Shown here: positions 1-13,534 of the stretch, piece by piece | Position numbering within the stretch: the stretch's first letter is position 1 | Layout: every line of letters begins with the position of its first letter | Origin: Apteryx mantelli | Taxonomy: Eukaryota; Chordata; Aves; Apterygiformes; Apterygidae | Reading direction: 5' to 3' | DNA length: 64,000 nt | Assembly (NCBI RefSeq): GCF_036417845.1 | Contig: NC_089981.1 | Span: 65,189,268-65,253,267, forward strand | Notes under the pieces: model-generated | The model's input: the letters and a program-made list of their open reading frames with translations, nothing else | Told to the model about the DNA's origin: nothing | Databases searched by the model: none | Program-made: the position numbers and the translations under genes

Positions 1-2170
1 TATACCTGTACTTCACCATTTCTACTTTTAGAAAATTCCTTCCAATATCAAATCCAAATTTCTCTTGCTGCATTTTAAAGCTCTTGTTTCTCACCCTATC
101 CATGCTGAATGTGGAGAAAAATGATTCCCTTCCTTTCCAGGGTAGCCTTTTATGTATTTGAAGACATGTTTCCCCTCAGACTTTTTTCCTATAGACTAAA
201 CAACACCAATTCCTCAAACATTCCTCATAAGTCATGTTTTTGGTCCTGATCACTCATTGCTCTCCTTTGGACTCACTCCAGTTAACTCACATGTTTTGTG
301 AAATGTAATGCTAAACGCTAACTACAATAATCTAGGTGAGACCTTACCAATGTTGAGTACTGCAGAGCTATAATTTCCTATGTCTTACAGGTTACATTTC
401 TGGTTTTGCACCCAGGTGAGACCCACTTTACTCCCAAAACCTTTTCTGAAGGACTAGCCAGTTCTTTCATATTCCGTACTGTTAACATTGCTTAGTCCCA
501 CCTAAATATGAAACTTTTAATTTCTCCATATTGAACTGCATCCAATTTTCCAATCTGGCCAATTTGACTTCAAATTGTGTCCTCCAACTTGCTGCAACCA
601 GCCTAGTGTCATCTGTAAATGGAATAAACATACCCTGTATTTTATCCCCAAGTCACTACTGAAAATACTGAACAGTACTAGACACAGAAGAGATATTTGT
701 ACAACCCAGTTGATACAATCTTCCAGTTTAGCAGTGAATCTCTGGTAACTACTGTCTGAGTATGCTTTCCAAATAACTCTGCACTCATCTTACAATCATT
801 GTTCTTATCAAATTTCCCTGCTTTGCTTATAAGAATTTGTTATATATGTATGACACAAAAAGAGTGTCAAAAACCTTACTGAAGTCAAGATACACAATAT
901 CTGTTACTCTTTTGTTCACAGCCCTATTAGCTCGTCACAGAAAGAAAATTGGTTTGACATGAGCTGCTTTTGACACACCCATACTGGCTGTTACCCATCT
1001 CTTTGCTGTCCTCCAGGTGTTTACAAGTAACTTGTTAGATTATTTGTTTGTTATTCTACTATTTTTGTAGAATTGAAGTTAAATTGACTGATGTAAAATT
1101 CCCTGGGTCTTCCTTTTACTCTTTTAAGAAGAAATATTACATTTGTCCTTTTTCAATCCCTTGGAACCTTGGCAGGCATCTCCAGGTTCTCAGAGACCCC
1201 TGCTAACAGCTTTAAATAGCTTTGGCTAGTTCTGTAAGTAAGCTATAGCCCATTTTATCAGACTCTAGAACCTCTTCTTTCCTTAGCTGACCCAAAGCCC
1301 TTTGCTTTTGATAATAATTGTATTAGCCACCAGATTACAGTAGACCTTTTTAGTGAATACTGAAACAAAAAAGGCTTAAATGTTTTTGCCTAAAATATCA
1401 TAACTATTTTTTTCTCTCAGCTAAGCACCGAGTAGTTTCTCAATCTTTCTCTTATTCCTTACAGAACTCAAGCAGAAACCCAACAACCATAAAATTTAAT
1501 GTTCTTTAAAAATATATTTTTAAAGCCAGTCACTTATAAAAGATTTCTTGTTCTTCTTAATTAAAACTTCTTCTGTGCTTTGTTCTTTCTGATTTTTGTC
1601 CCCACATACTTACGCATTCTTTTATACTAATCCTAGTAATCTCATATAATTTTCATTTCCTGTATGCCTCTTTCACGTGCTTGAGGTCAATGTATATGAT
1701 TTAGCCAGATGATCTCTTGCTATATTTGCTATTCTTTCCCTGCTTTGGGATCATTAAACTCTGAATAGCTTGATTTTCACCAGGAAGTGCTTAATTCCAT
1801 TATTCCTTTAGATTTTTCTTCTATGAGATCTGATCTTCCAGTATCCTGACTTTGTTGATGTCTGCTGTCTTGAAATTCTCTTTTTCTATTTCACTACTCT
1901 CCCTCCTTTCCTTTAAAAGGATCATGAACACATTCATTTCGTGCCCACACAATTTTTTTTTCCCTTTTGTACTCTCATCCACATCCTATTTAGCACAAGT
2001 ATTCTGTAGACTGTATTCAAACTTCTCTAGTTACTTCCTCTACTTTCCGTACCAAAGCTGTCACCAGAACATCCCAAGACATTCTAGACACTCTGTGACT
2101 TGCTATATTCCTTTCCCACAGAAGTCTAGGTTAATTTTTTTTCTAGTTATTACCAAGTTCTAGGCCTTAC
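1..2170 (-). repeat. Diverged CR1/L3-type LINE remnant, antisense, cut by the window edge
   Basis: The whole stretch reads like an antisense CR1-family element in the order 3' end to upstream part. It holds the diverged equivalents of phrases seen in the young CR1 at 49,518-51,250: the paragraph with TCCTCATAAGTCATG near 217, the RT-domain stretch GTCAAAAACCTTACTGAAGT near 867, and the AATTCCCTGGGTCTTCCTT stretch near 1,098. Beyond the RT part it continues through a segment with GAAACAAAAAAGGC near 1,362 and one with AAGGATCATGAACA near 1,917, matching my memory of longer archosaur/turtle CR1 copies. Many indels and stops show that it is old and dead. The short ORF at 1,852-2,163 lies inside it and is not a gene. 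The right end is uncertain by about 100 bases, and the subfamily cannot be named without a library search. Confidence 0.72.
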
Positions 2171-3060
2171 AGGATTTGGTTAGTTTCTCAAAGAAGACAA
2201 CCCCCACAAATGTTCAAAACCAGTTACCCCCACAAAAAAGGCAAAACTAAAACCTAACTGCATTCAGCAGGTATTTCTGGTTTGGGATTTCAACGGCTAT
2301 ACATCCACCTCCCTCTCCCCGATCTCAGAACAGGTGCATATGTCCTTAATATAAAACAGTGTCTCCTGCCATCTTTCTCTTTCTGAACAAGCCACCATGT
2401 ATGCCCTTATACTCATATTTTAGTCACATGAACCATTCTAACAAGCTACTATTATGCCAGTTGAGTTGGAGTTTTCTATTAAGAATTCCACCTGTTCTGT
2501 CCCTCTTCATATACCTGACTCCTACCTTTGAAGAGACATTTCTAGATGTGAAAAGACAGCGGACCATTCAGGCTTCAAACTCCCTCCTTAGCTTTGACAT
2601 CAAGGGAGAAAATTAGCACCTACACTCATGGAACTGTTTTTATTCATATTTTTCTTCTGTGTGGAATAGAAATAGAGCTTTTATCTAATTTTACCCAGTT
2701 CTGTTAGATAAAACATCCAAATCATATGAAAAACAAGCCTTTTCCTGCTGTGCATTCACTATCAGGGTTTCCTCTACTGACTGTCGGTCTGAGATACATT
2801 TTTTGCTGCTATATACTACAAGGAGAAGTGGCCTCAGTACTCCAGATTTAGTAGCGTTTGCTATATACAGAAGATTAAAGGGAGGAATGTCAGTGCTTAA
2901 AGTTGGGAAATAAATGAGAAATTTCAGGTTATTTTCTCTGCTCTGCCATTTATACAGGTATTGTCTTAATATGACTATAATCCTAGTGAAGACAAGAGAG
3001 TTATAGCATGAAGCCATGTTAAGTGGTTGAAGTAAACTCTAAGATTAAAACTAAACCTTA
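2171..3060. other. Gene-free stretch
   Basis: AT-rich sequence with only short open frames on either strand. I see no splice-bounded conserved coding segment, RNA gene or recognisable repeat here. Confidence 0.5.
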
Positions 3061-3064
3061 TTTT

Positions 3065-3250
3065 CTGGTGATGACACTACCTTGGTGTGTGAACTTTTCT
3101 CTGTCCTTCAGTTTTTAGATCCCCAGCTGTAAAATGATTATAATAAGTTGTCTGCTTCATAAGTGAGGTGTTTGTATTAAGGAATATTTATAAATCCATT
3201 AAGATCCTCAGATGATAAGTACTACAGAAAGCAAAGACTTATTATTAATA
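3065..3250 (+). repeat. MIR/CORE-SINE-like fragment
   Basis: The order of motifs fits a MIR-type SINE on the + strand. A degraded ACCTTGG...CTCTGTCCTTCAGTTTT stretch (about 3,080-3,117) is followed by CAGCTGTAAAATGATTATAATAA (equivalent of the MIR CATCTGTAAAATG block, about 3,124-3,146), and then by AGATCCTCAGATGATAAGTA (about 3,202-3,221), which resembles the 3' AGATCCTCRGATG end of CORE-SINEs. Three blocks in the right order make chance unlikely. Exact family and limits need a repeat library. Confidence 0.62.
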
Positions 3251-3781
3251 ATGTCCACTCAGTATGGTGCTAGTATCTTGGCGATAACTTTATCCCTAAA
3301 ATCACTAGAAGAAGATTTAAAAGCCTAGAGAAAATGCTGAAATGAGGTAAATTTTCTCTCATCTCTGTAAAGCATCTTGCTGCACTGAGAGCTCCAAACA
3401 CACATCTGTCATCTGGAGGCCAAGCAGGCCTTCCACAATTCCAGGAAATCAATTCCAAAGATTGTAGATTGTCAGTTGCTCGTACACTGGAGGCCGTCCA
3501 GGCATCAGATTAAATTGTATGAGAAAATTGTAGCAGGCTCTAGACTGCACGTAATGGAGACCCCCAATGACCTTTCCGAGGATTTGGGAAACATGCATTG
3601 AAATTACCAACAGGCCCTTTTGTAGCACCAAAACTGTATACTGAACTTCTCTTACTCATCACACAGGGTCATTCACAACTGAGCTAGTTCTGAAGAAGAA
3701 AAACAAACCAGAAAATGTAATCACCATCCTTTCTTCTTGTATAAAATGTACAAGGATATCAGAACTGCATTCTTCATAGAA

Positions 3782-3849
3782 CAAAAAAAAAGAAAAGAAA
3801 AGAAAAGAAAAGAAAAGAAAAGAAAAGAAAAGAAAAAAGAAAGAAAAGC
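3782..3849. repeat. (AAAAG)n microsatellite
   Basis: A run of As passes into about ten tandem AAAAG units and ends in slightly broken AAAAAAG/AAAG units. All purine on the + strand. Probably length-variable between individuals. Confidence 0.95.
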
Positions 3850-6800
3850 TGGCATTTATGAAAGCCTCAGTCTTTAGTAGTGTTTAATGAGGCTACTGTT
3901 GCTGAATCTTTCATCCCTGAGAGATTTCAGCAGAACACCCAAAATACTGGCCAAAACTATTGCTGATGAAGAAGGCAGATTTAGAAATGTAATAGTTTCA
4001 GATTTATTGTTCTATTCAGAGTCTGTTGACTACCCTCTGCTTTTTTGGTTTCATTGTTTCTAGAGTACCCTTGACATGGCCAGAGTTCAAACTGCTAATG
4101 TGACACTTTCAGTGCGGCTCACTTGGAGGTTCAGGCCTTGGTATATAACTCTCATTGTCCTGAATAGGAATGCTACATATACACCAAAACGTAATCCCTT
4201 TTGAAAGTAAAGTTCGTTAAACCAAGGAAGGATAACCTACATATAATTCTGCTTATTACTTCTGATCAACCTACGGTTTCAAAAACTGGAGAGTTATGTA
4301 CCTGAATTTTGCTTTTCCATTTATCAGTGGCTTGCTAGGGAAGCCACTTAATCTCACCCCTTACTAATACTCCTTCTCTATAGGAAAGCTGTATGGCTTA
4401 ATGAATATTCATAAAGTTTTTTTTTAAATATATTAGAAAAGATTTACAGAGCATTTTAAGCAGATGGAGTGTTAGTGCACTGATTGATTTCTTTTTTTTT
4501 GTATTTTGAATAGCTCCTTTGCATTCACCATGACATAAAAATGAATGTTTCTTTTAATAAAAGATCATATAGAATCATAACCAAAACTGCCTATAACTTA
4601 AAAGTTTTGTACATTCCTCCAAAGCAGCTGTTAGAAAGGGCACCAGATTAAGCCAGTTCTTAGTCTGACAGCAAGGATCTACGATTTAGAGATTGTAGAC
4701 ACACACACAAAGAAGAAAATTGTGGACAGAAACTGCTCTTACCATTTTTGAATCCACCACAGACTTCCTATATGGCCTTGACCAAATTTTTTAATTTGTT
4801 TCCTAATTCCCCATGTGTTGTTTTGGAGTAATAATTACCCATGTCAGAAGTGTCCCAGTATAAATTCATTGCTAAATGTCTTTTATGCTGAGACTTCTAA
4901 TTAATAAAATATCTTTTTGCTAAAGCATCAGTTTAGCATTGACTAACTATAGACTAATCGTATTTATATTTTTAACTTTCTGCTTTATCAGAGATCTTGG
5001 TCTGATACTTATGTATGTAATTTTCTACCACTTATATTTTATGTTTTTACACATGTTTTGATCAGCTATAAATGACTACTTTTGGTGTGTTTCATTGTAG
5101 AATTAGACCTCCTAGGTTCTAGAGAGGAAAGTCAGGGAGAAAGGTATGCAGTGGCAATCTGTGCCCACACACAAAAAGAAAATCTATGGCCTGAATGAAT
5201 GAAGAAAGGAATGAAAGGCATATGATCATGAAGAGGAGACTTTCAAAGACTGTTTTAGCCACAGGCCTTTTCATGTCAAATATCTGGCACAGCCAAACTG
5301 TAAAAAGCAAAGCAGGAATTTCTAGGATCAGTTACACCCCTTTGACTCATCCCGTTCCCTTGCCCATTTGCTCTCGTAAGGCAGTTCCAGAGTGTGCAAC
5401 AGGAAACCAAGCAAAAACAATACAAGAAAAACGCATTTTAATTTTAGCCACACAGCTGCCTCTGAGTTCTTTAAATACACTCCCCTCTAAGTGCTTCCAT
5501 ACACCAAGCTATCCAAGTGCTCTAGACAGGCTGAGTCTCAACTGCAAACTCATTCCACAACTAATCTCTGTCTGGCATTGTTACAGCAATCAAACCAAGC
5601 TGGTCAAATGTCCAGTTGGGGCAAACCGGGTCCTTATCCAAGTGCCCTTTGGCGGCCTCCATTATGTGGCTTTAAGTGATGAGTTACAGTCTCCAAGTTC
5701 TTTGGGTAAGGACAAGTTTTCGGATAAAGATTAAAAACAACCTCCTTTCTCCTTATCCTCTCCCTCTGCACATTCATACACAGCATAAGAAACCAAAAAT
5801 ATCTTTTGAAGTTGTGCCTATGAATGACACTGTGCCATAGTGTAATGTGACGGGTGACCTATTCTCCTTGTGCTAGGCTGCATGCAGCCTTGTTGTCTGG
5901 AAAACTGTCTGGGGAATTTAAGGGCTACCAAGAGAAAAATGGGAAATCTAAAAGCTCAGTCACAACATTTCAGTTCTTCATCTTGGGTTGTTTTTTCCCT
6001 TTGGCTTTTGAAGGTGAAACATAAACCATCTTTGAATTCCAGAGGTTTTTTACTGCCATCATGTGGAGACTCTCCTAAAACTGTAAAATCATCTTCCCAG
6101 ACTCTTGCTCGGGGATATCATTTTTCCTGCTCTTGGCAAACCGAAAACATCTAATTCAGTCTTACATCTATGCAGGGCTAGTCCTGGAGCCACAAATGCC
6201 ATAAACATCTGTTAAATATTCTACCATCTTCAGTATACTTTGCTTTTCCCCTACTGAAGCAGTGTATTTGTTGGCAAAGCAGAGCTAGCTAAGAGTGTGA
6301 CAGCTTGGTTATGCTTGCCATTTCTGATGTTCCAATACAGGTTTCCTTCTATGATCTGCAGGAACATATAAACGTTTAATATCAATGCTGTTTCATTCCA
6401 TGCAGCAATGATACAAAGGAAAACAGTGTAACAGAAGGGTATCACAAATCCAATTATGCAAGCTATCTCAGGATCAGAAATTTACATTCTTCAGGCATTA
6501 CTGTTCCCACTATGCAATCCTCCATTTTATCTGACCACCATAACATTAGCATTTGAGAAATTTGATAAAAGTTTTAAAACTGTTCCAGAACATTGGAAAT
6601 CTAGGGCACTACAATAATTTTAGTAAAATAAGGAGCAAGAGTATTTCCGCATTTCAGGAAATTCCAAGTTTTAAAAATTTCAACTAAAACCAATTTTAAA
6701 AAGCAAAATGGAAGATCACCAAGTTTGTTTTCCACTTTATTTGTTTCTTGTTTTATATTGATTAACATTGTATTTACTACCGTAAAAGTCAAAACAAGAC

Positions 6801-9800
6801 ATTCAGTTATTTTTTCAGCAAACCTTTCAGCAAAACTTACACATTAGTCTAAAAGGTTTTACTTTTGTTAAATCAAAACAGTCTGAAAGACAAACATCAT
6901 CAGAAAATTTTCAAGCATCTTTGTTTATTTCCCCAAATACATGCAAGGACTTTTAAATAAGTGGCCTCATTTTCAAAAGTGCTGAACTTACCAATAGCTC
7001 TTCCTGAGTTACAACAACAGAAATCAGCCTTGCATGTGGTTTAGGGATCTAAGTGGTATCTTCTATCCATTCCATTATCTCACTGGAAAAAGGATCCTAA
7101 CTATTTTACAGTTTCTCCCTCAACAGAAGCTGGCAAACACACCCATTAGGCTCAGTAAGGTACATAACTGACTGCGGATCAACTGATCTGCTTTCCAGTA
7201 GATACCAACATTTTCCTGTACAACAAGACCTTTTCTGTAGAGCTCAAAACCTTTTCTGAAGGTTATACTCAGTAAGTTTTGAAAGCTGGCCTGAAGATAG
7301 TACTGTAATCAAGGCATTGCCTTTTGCTGGTCTCATAAAAATCCATTCAGATTTGGTTACATTATAAACCACTGGAAAAATCAGCACTAAGCAGCTTTTG
7401 TCTTGATCTGCTGCTGTAAGCTCTCGTAGTTCCTTTAGCTTTGGACACAAATTGTTCAGTGTTTTACTGCAATAGTCTGTGCAGAGTAGATTTCTAAATT
7501 AAAGGTAAAACGTATCCTTCTGTCGTCTTTTGGCATAAGGGAACATACTTTGCCCTGGGAACCAAGAGCCAGTTCTACATTTGTCTTTTAAATGGTCTAG
7601 TAATTCTGTACTTTTCACAATCATATTATTAAGCAAAGCCTCAACCACTACTAAGAGAACCCAGACGAATTCTGCCATCTAACATCACAAGCCTACAGGG
7701 AAAGTAACTGACTCACAGTGGCATCTGAGCTTCTCGGAAAGCCTATGTCCAGTCCATAACCTTGGCTCCTCTATCTGTACTGTAAGATGAGGCATAGTAC
7801 ATGGATATATCATTGTTACTGCATCATATGACTTCTCTACTGACTAGCATGTAGAAAATTTCACCCTTCTATGTGAAAATAATGAAGCTATTCCTCTAAT
7901 CTTCACTAGTAGAGGTCTGCACTGAAGGCTCCAGGTTCAAATTCTCTTCCACAAGAGATACATTTGTCACCCTTGCACATAAAAAAAATGAATTCTTGCC
8001 TTTTCATTTGCTTTTAAAAGCGACAGGAAATAACAGATCAAGATCGTATCAAAAAACATTCTCAAATGTAGTTTTGTGTTCTCAACAATTAGGAAATTAC
8101 AGATTTGAGATGGCCAGTGCAGCCTTAATTCTGCTACCTCATGCATTTATGTCATGAACCTATCTTTAATTACCTAGTGACATCTTGCTTTTTTCCACTA
8201 AACAATGTGTCATGCAATAGACTGTGTAAATGGTATTAGTAATAAATCAAAACCATGTACAGCATTAGGCTATTGTTTGTAGTACCCTTACCTCGTATTT
8301 GCTGCCCTTGCTATATAAATAACATTGTTATAAAGTAAGATTTGGGGCTGTTTATTGTCATTTTACGTAAATTAGATAAAGCCATTTAATCCTGAAAAAA
8401 TGTCCATAGACAGTCCTTGATTGGACCAAGTTTGACCTTCCCTATAATACTTAATACAAAGAGACACACGACACCTAGTGGCTATTCCAGATAATAATAC
8501 AGAATGCATAAACCCGTATATAATGCAAGGATATAGATCACCACTCTCAGGTTCACAAAATTAAGATGCAACTGCAAAACTGAAGACAAGTTACAATCCA
8601 TATTGAAGACTCAGTTAAGATGGCCTTAACAGACTCAATATTTGTGACACAAAAAAACCCCAGGCACCAACATTTAAAATACAAACCCAGATAATTTTTG
8701 GTCTCCAGGAAAATAGGACATCTACTCCACTTTGGGGTAAACAGTAGCTCTTTCATGACAACAGTATAAATCCTGTAGATTTCCCCATTAGAAAATAACA
8801 ATATCATGAGGAGATCTCCCTGACTGCATAGCACTGACTAAGTAAAACTATACTTCTACACCTCATAGCCTTCCACTTATCAGAGGCTATACTGGAGATA
8901 CAGATAGATAAGGGGAGGACTGTGCAGGAGAAGCGACGGCATACAAAAGGACATGCTGCCCTCCAAAATACTCTGGACTACTGGAATAGTCTGTTGCTGC
9001 ACAGATTAAAAGCGGTATCTGAGGCTGCTCTTTTACACAGTTTACCCAAATCTTCAATTGGCCCTAGAGTCTAGGAGTTGCAAAGATGGTATTGCAGCCA
9101 CCTTTGTTCTCCTTCAACATAATACAGTACAGAAAAGAGTAAAGAGCATCAGAGAGACTGGTTTCTTGTTTTATTCTCAGTATGCCATCTCTGCTAATCA
9201 TTTTTTGTTGTTAAATGACCTTTATTCTGCCCTCCCTTAATTTGGAGACATTTATGGTAAAGATCACAGATGTACTTGCAGATAGATAAATGAATCTGAA
9301 AGATGTGTATACTGAAAAGAAAATGTCACTAGATAAAGGTGAAATGCAGAAGAAGAACAAGCCAGTGTTAAAAAATCTTCTCTAGAAAAAAAATCTTGAA
9401 CTTTTGGGTGAAATTCTATGACCTGTGATATAGTTCAGGTCCAGCAGATGATCACACAGTATCCCTTTCAGGCTTTGATATTTATTAAATAAGATATTAA
9501 TTACTAACAAAACCCACATATGAAATGTCTTTTTAAATAGATTTGGAGTTTTAATGTTGTTTTAATCTACAACCACAAAGCTAACACAAACATAAAAACA
9601 AATATGTTTGAGATTTGGTGCACCTCTGCTGAAATGTGAAGCAAATACTTCATCCACATCTATTCATTCTTTGGTTAAGACCAACAAAAACTCAGAGGCA
9701 TCATTTGAGCAATATTCTTCTATTAATGTATTAAAATTATAGAAATTAATACTAAAAGGATCAAAATATCATAAAAGTTAGATTTTTGCTTCAATAAAAT

Positions 9801-11950
9801 GAGATGTATAAAACTATGTATTTGCAGACTAATTTAATGTAATACAGTACATATTGAAGTATATTTTGACAGTGACAGCAAAATAAATAGGTCAGGATAG
9901 AAATAAGACTGAGCGCTTAGTGTTTTCAGACAAACACCTAAACTCTCCAGTTCAGCCAATGTATTATGAAATCATGTTCTTACTCTGACCTGGCTATGCT
10001 TTACTTCTGTAGTTTGCCAAGTATTTCTTTCTGCTGTTGTGTGAGGACAAAAGATTCTTTGTCCTATAAGAGTTTATGGCATCCATGCATCATCACCTTT
10101 ATTAATTCTTCAGTAACCACACAAGACCTATTATTTAACAGCCTCATAGGATAACTACTTGCTTTTGTCCCTCTTAAGTCATTCTCAGAAAGCTGATTGC
10201 CGCATCTTTTCCCGGAAGAAGTGATTCAACACCTTTTTTTTTAAAATAAAAAATGCTGAAACACCTAAACTCAGTAAACGTACAGCCATACTTTAGGCAT
10301 ATTCTTTTAATTCTTCTCCTTTTGTATGACCAAAATAAACAGGGAAATGAATGAAAAACTAGTACTCATTTGCCAAAACACTCACCTTCAGGATAAACAA
10401 GCCACTGCTCAACATATGAAAAAAAGGAAAACATACTGTTGTCACTGACAGTAATCACAGAAAGCACACAGTAAATGAAACCTTTTATCAATGAAAAGAA
10501 CACTTGTAAGGAAAGGGGAGAGAGGGAAAATGACACCAATATTATTAAAACACAGAAAACCCATATTTTAAGAGCAGGGAAAATTCAGATGATGGGGTTA
10601 CATTTAAATTTAAGGTTTAATTCAGCTGAATTCAGGGAGAATTCAGGTGATAAGGTGTAATTTATTTAAAACAGAGGTTAACCTAGACTATCAAAGAAAA
10701 AGTGTCTATTTATAATACAGTATTTCAGTTTTCCTACCTGCTGTCTCTTGGATGAAGGCCTGGTATCATACAGTCCCAATTCTGCTCTGAATCACCCCAA
10801 TTGAATGGCAGATTGCCTTTCCCAAATCAGTCTCTGATGAACTGTTTTCAGTGAACACGCACATGCACTCCATATCCTTAGAAATTTGGTCTCTGTGGAG
10901 ATCTGTAAGGGTTGTTTCTGGGGATAAGGCAACCAGCACCATGCCTGAGCACATATCATGATGCAACAGCATTCTTAGCATGCTTTTCCTCAGAACCCAA
11001 ACCTCATAAGTGGTAAGAGATACAAATCCACAGTCTAGATATCACACATCTCAAAGTACTGTTTAAATGTAACTCTGAGCCAACTTTAGTATTTAAATAC
11101 TCAAAAATTACATTCTAAGAATATTTGTAACTAGCGTTCTCTCACAGCACTTTAAATTAGGACTGGAACACATTCTGTGTCGCATTTTCAAAATGACAGC
11201 ATCATTTCAAATAATCCCATTTTTGTTTGTTTTGCATGTGATAGGTCTGTTCTAGACTGTGCTGACATTAAAAAGTCCTTTTCTTATCCAGTCAGGAATT
11301 TATTTGACCATGTTGACCTTTGTTAACAAGCATGCTTCAGGTTCTTTAACAAGACCATCATAACAATGAAAGTATTTATTTTCATCCATTTCTATTCAGG
11401 GAATTCATTGTGTCCTTTGCTCAACCCTTCAGTCCTGTTTCCTCTAATGAAATGGCTTTTCATGACCAAATGCAAAATATCCTGACAGACTTCTGGGTGC
11501 TGGTGGTGTTTATGGAGTTCTCAGAACAAGAATAGCTATTCCTGTCATACACATTAATCCAGAAGATCCAGTTCCACCTGCTTACTGGGCCTTGTTTTTC
11601 TGCAGTTCATGGAAAGCAAACCCATGCATTTTTTTCACTAGCTCATATTTACCAACCACATGGAAGAATAAGAGTATCTTTTACTCTTCATTTGCTTATG
11701 ATAGCTCCTCCTTTTGCTATTCTTTCTCTCTTTGAGAAAACAAGCCTAAAGCTTTTGGACCTCTTTAGTGCTACTTTCCTCATTTTGTAAGTGGCTGTCA
11801 GTCTAAACGCTTTTGCTGCCATCTCTCATTCTTGGCATCAAACAGGTTCTAGAAAAACCTAACCTCTTGTGAGGGAGTTGAACTGTATTCTTCTGCACAA
11901 TATCTGGAAAAGCCAGCAGCATCCAGGCTCCTGGCCTTAATCACCCTGCC
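3850..11950. other. Long intergenic stretch upstream of CIPC
   Basis: About 8 kb of AT-rich DNA. Open frames are short and show no recognisable protein family. The longest (5,195-5,734 on +) is low in conserved-looking features and overlaps smaller frames on the other strand. One weak SINE-like fragment is listed separately. Distal regulatory elements could lie here but cannot be identified by eye. Confidence 0.5.
4745..4905 (+). repeat. Possible MIR-like SINE fragment (weak)
   Basis: The stretch CACAGACTTCCTATATGGCC followed by TTGACCAAATTTTTTAATTTG, TTTCCTAATTCCCCATGTG and TAATAATTACCC has the same block order as the MIR core (TGTGTGACCTTGGGCAAGTC, then TTTCCTCATCTGTAAAATG, then ATAATA). 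Divergence is high, so this is tentative. Confidence 0.35.
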
Positions 11951-11959
11951 TCACCCCTT

Positions 11960-12850
11960 CAGCAGGCCAGGCTAGGCCATAACAGGTGGCGGAAGGCCAG
12001 CGGGAGCTGCCCAGGCCGCCTTTCAGTGAGGGGGCTCCTTTCCACCACGTCCCCCCAGGCACCTCCCGGCGGCCGCGCGCCGCTCGCGCACCTGCAGCGC
12101 CCCGCCCCCGCCTCACGCCAGCGCGGGAGGCCTGCGGCAACGGCTCCCGCCCCGCTCTCCCTCCCACGAGCCGCAGCGCGACGCCACAGCGACGCCTGCG
12201 CGCGCGCCGCGGGCACGAGCTGCGGCACCTCTCCCGTCTACCGGCGGCCGCGAGGCGGCGCATGCGCGCCGAGGCCACGCCGGCTCCAGTGGCGAGCGCG
12301 CCCGCGGAGCGCAGGCAGCTCGCTGTGCTCATGCGCACAGGCGGTGTCCTGTCGGGCAGCCTTCCTCTTCCGGGATGGGTTTATCTAGGCGATGAGGGTA
12401 GGTTTGTGTCCATGGTGGCGGCAGCGCGCATGTGCGGCCAGGCGGCACTCTGGTTGTGGCGGCTTGTTCGCAGGTGAGGGGTGGCCTGGGCCGGCCGGGG
12501 GCAGGGCGGCGGGGGCTGTGGGGCTTAGAGAGCCGCTCGGCCCGCCGTGCCGTGCCGTGCGGCGGTGGTGCGGGGCGGCGGCTGGGGCCCGACGGCCGGG
12601 GTCGCTCGTCGCGCCGCCCCGGCCGGGCGGCTGCGCGGGGCCCTGAGCTGACGCCGGCCGCCTCCGCCCCGCGGGCCCTGCCTGCCCGCCGGCGGCCCCG
12701 GGGGATCGGCCCTCGCCGGCTGCGGCAGCGGGCGAGCGCCGGGAGGCGGAGTCGGGGAGGCGGCCGGGCCGGGCCGGGCCGGGCGGGCCGGCCGAGCAGC
12801 TGCCCCGCGGCCGCGGCGGCCCCGCCGGGGCGGCCCTTCCGGGGTTCGTT
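11960..12850. promoter_or_regulatory. CIPC: CpG-island promoter of CIPC
   Basis: Base composition changes abruptly from AT-rich flanks to very GC-rich DNA dense in CpG, including GGGCCGGGCC-type tracts near 12,767-12,796. It ends near 12,850, and the first coding exon of CIPC begins about 2.7 kb downstream on the same strand. A non-coding first exon inside a CpG island is usual for this kind of broadly expressed gene. The island is wide enough to fire in both directions, but no gene on the - strand was recognised to its left. Open frames crossing the island on both strands follow from the lack of A/T-rich stop codons and are not reported as genes. No TATA box is evident. Confidence 0.82.
12260..12473 (+). 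other. CIPC: Probable non-coding first exon of CIPC (start uncertain)
   Basis: Within the CpG island, CGCAG|GTGAGGGG at 12,469-12,481 is a strong splice donor on the + strand, placing an exon end at 12,473. The transcription start is not visible; the left limit given is only a guess within the island. The next acceptor of the gene, TTTTTATAG, ends at 15,507. The donor is inferred from the motif only, and other donors in the island cannot be excluded. Confidence 0.45.
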
Positions 12851-13534
12851 CCGTTTTTTTCTTAAGGGGGAAAAGCTGTGCCAATCCTTCCTAAAATGCA
12901 AGGCTGACAAATGGTGCGTTCTTATTTTGCTTATTTCTAGCCCACGTTCTGTTTTAGTTCTGCTCTTTAGAGATTATTATCGGTACATACCCCTTTCTTT
13001 AAAAAACTATTTGTTTTGGAGAGGGATAAGTAACTAAGGGAGGGACTTAAACCTCACCTTCCACTTAAACCTGTCTGTACCATGAGTATTCAATTAGAAC
13101 TGCTCTGTTAGTGATAAGAGATGGTGAAGCAGGGTTTATATTTTTTAATCCAGTTAAAATGCTTGCTGCTTAAAACATATAAGTGTCAGTAACTTAATCT
13201 ATGATACAAATATATACTTTTCTTACTGGATTTCCTCATCAGAAATCAAAATTCTTTGATAAGACTTTATCAAATGCTTCTGTTAATGGGACACAGAGCA
13301 GGATAGCTCTGGCCCAGTCCAGACATTGGTCTAGTATAGTTGGCTCTGTCTCTGTTACCACATCAGCAGATGTGACTGGAGATAAAAAGCAGAAATGAGG
13401 TGAAATACTGAAGAAGTTCTTTTTTGTTGAGCATTATTCTGTCTGTCTTGTAGTTTTACAGACAGTAATACTAGCATCTTAGTACTGTTACCTAATGTGC
13501 AGGCTTCATTCCTGGAGGTGTCAAGTCTCAAGAA

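Noticed and set aside
1852-2163. 103-codon + strand open frame
   Set aside because: It lies inside the antisense CR1 remnant and has no protein-like features.
5195-5734. 179-codon + strand open frame upstream of CIPC
   Set aside because: No recognisable domain, no clear splice or promoter context, and overlapping frames on both strands; consistent with chance.
12026-13037. Several overlapping open frames on both strands in the CIPC CpG island
   Set aside because: They are explained by GC richness and scarcity of stop codons; the peptides are R/A/P/G-rich with no conserved domain.
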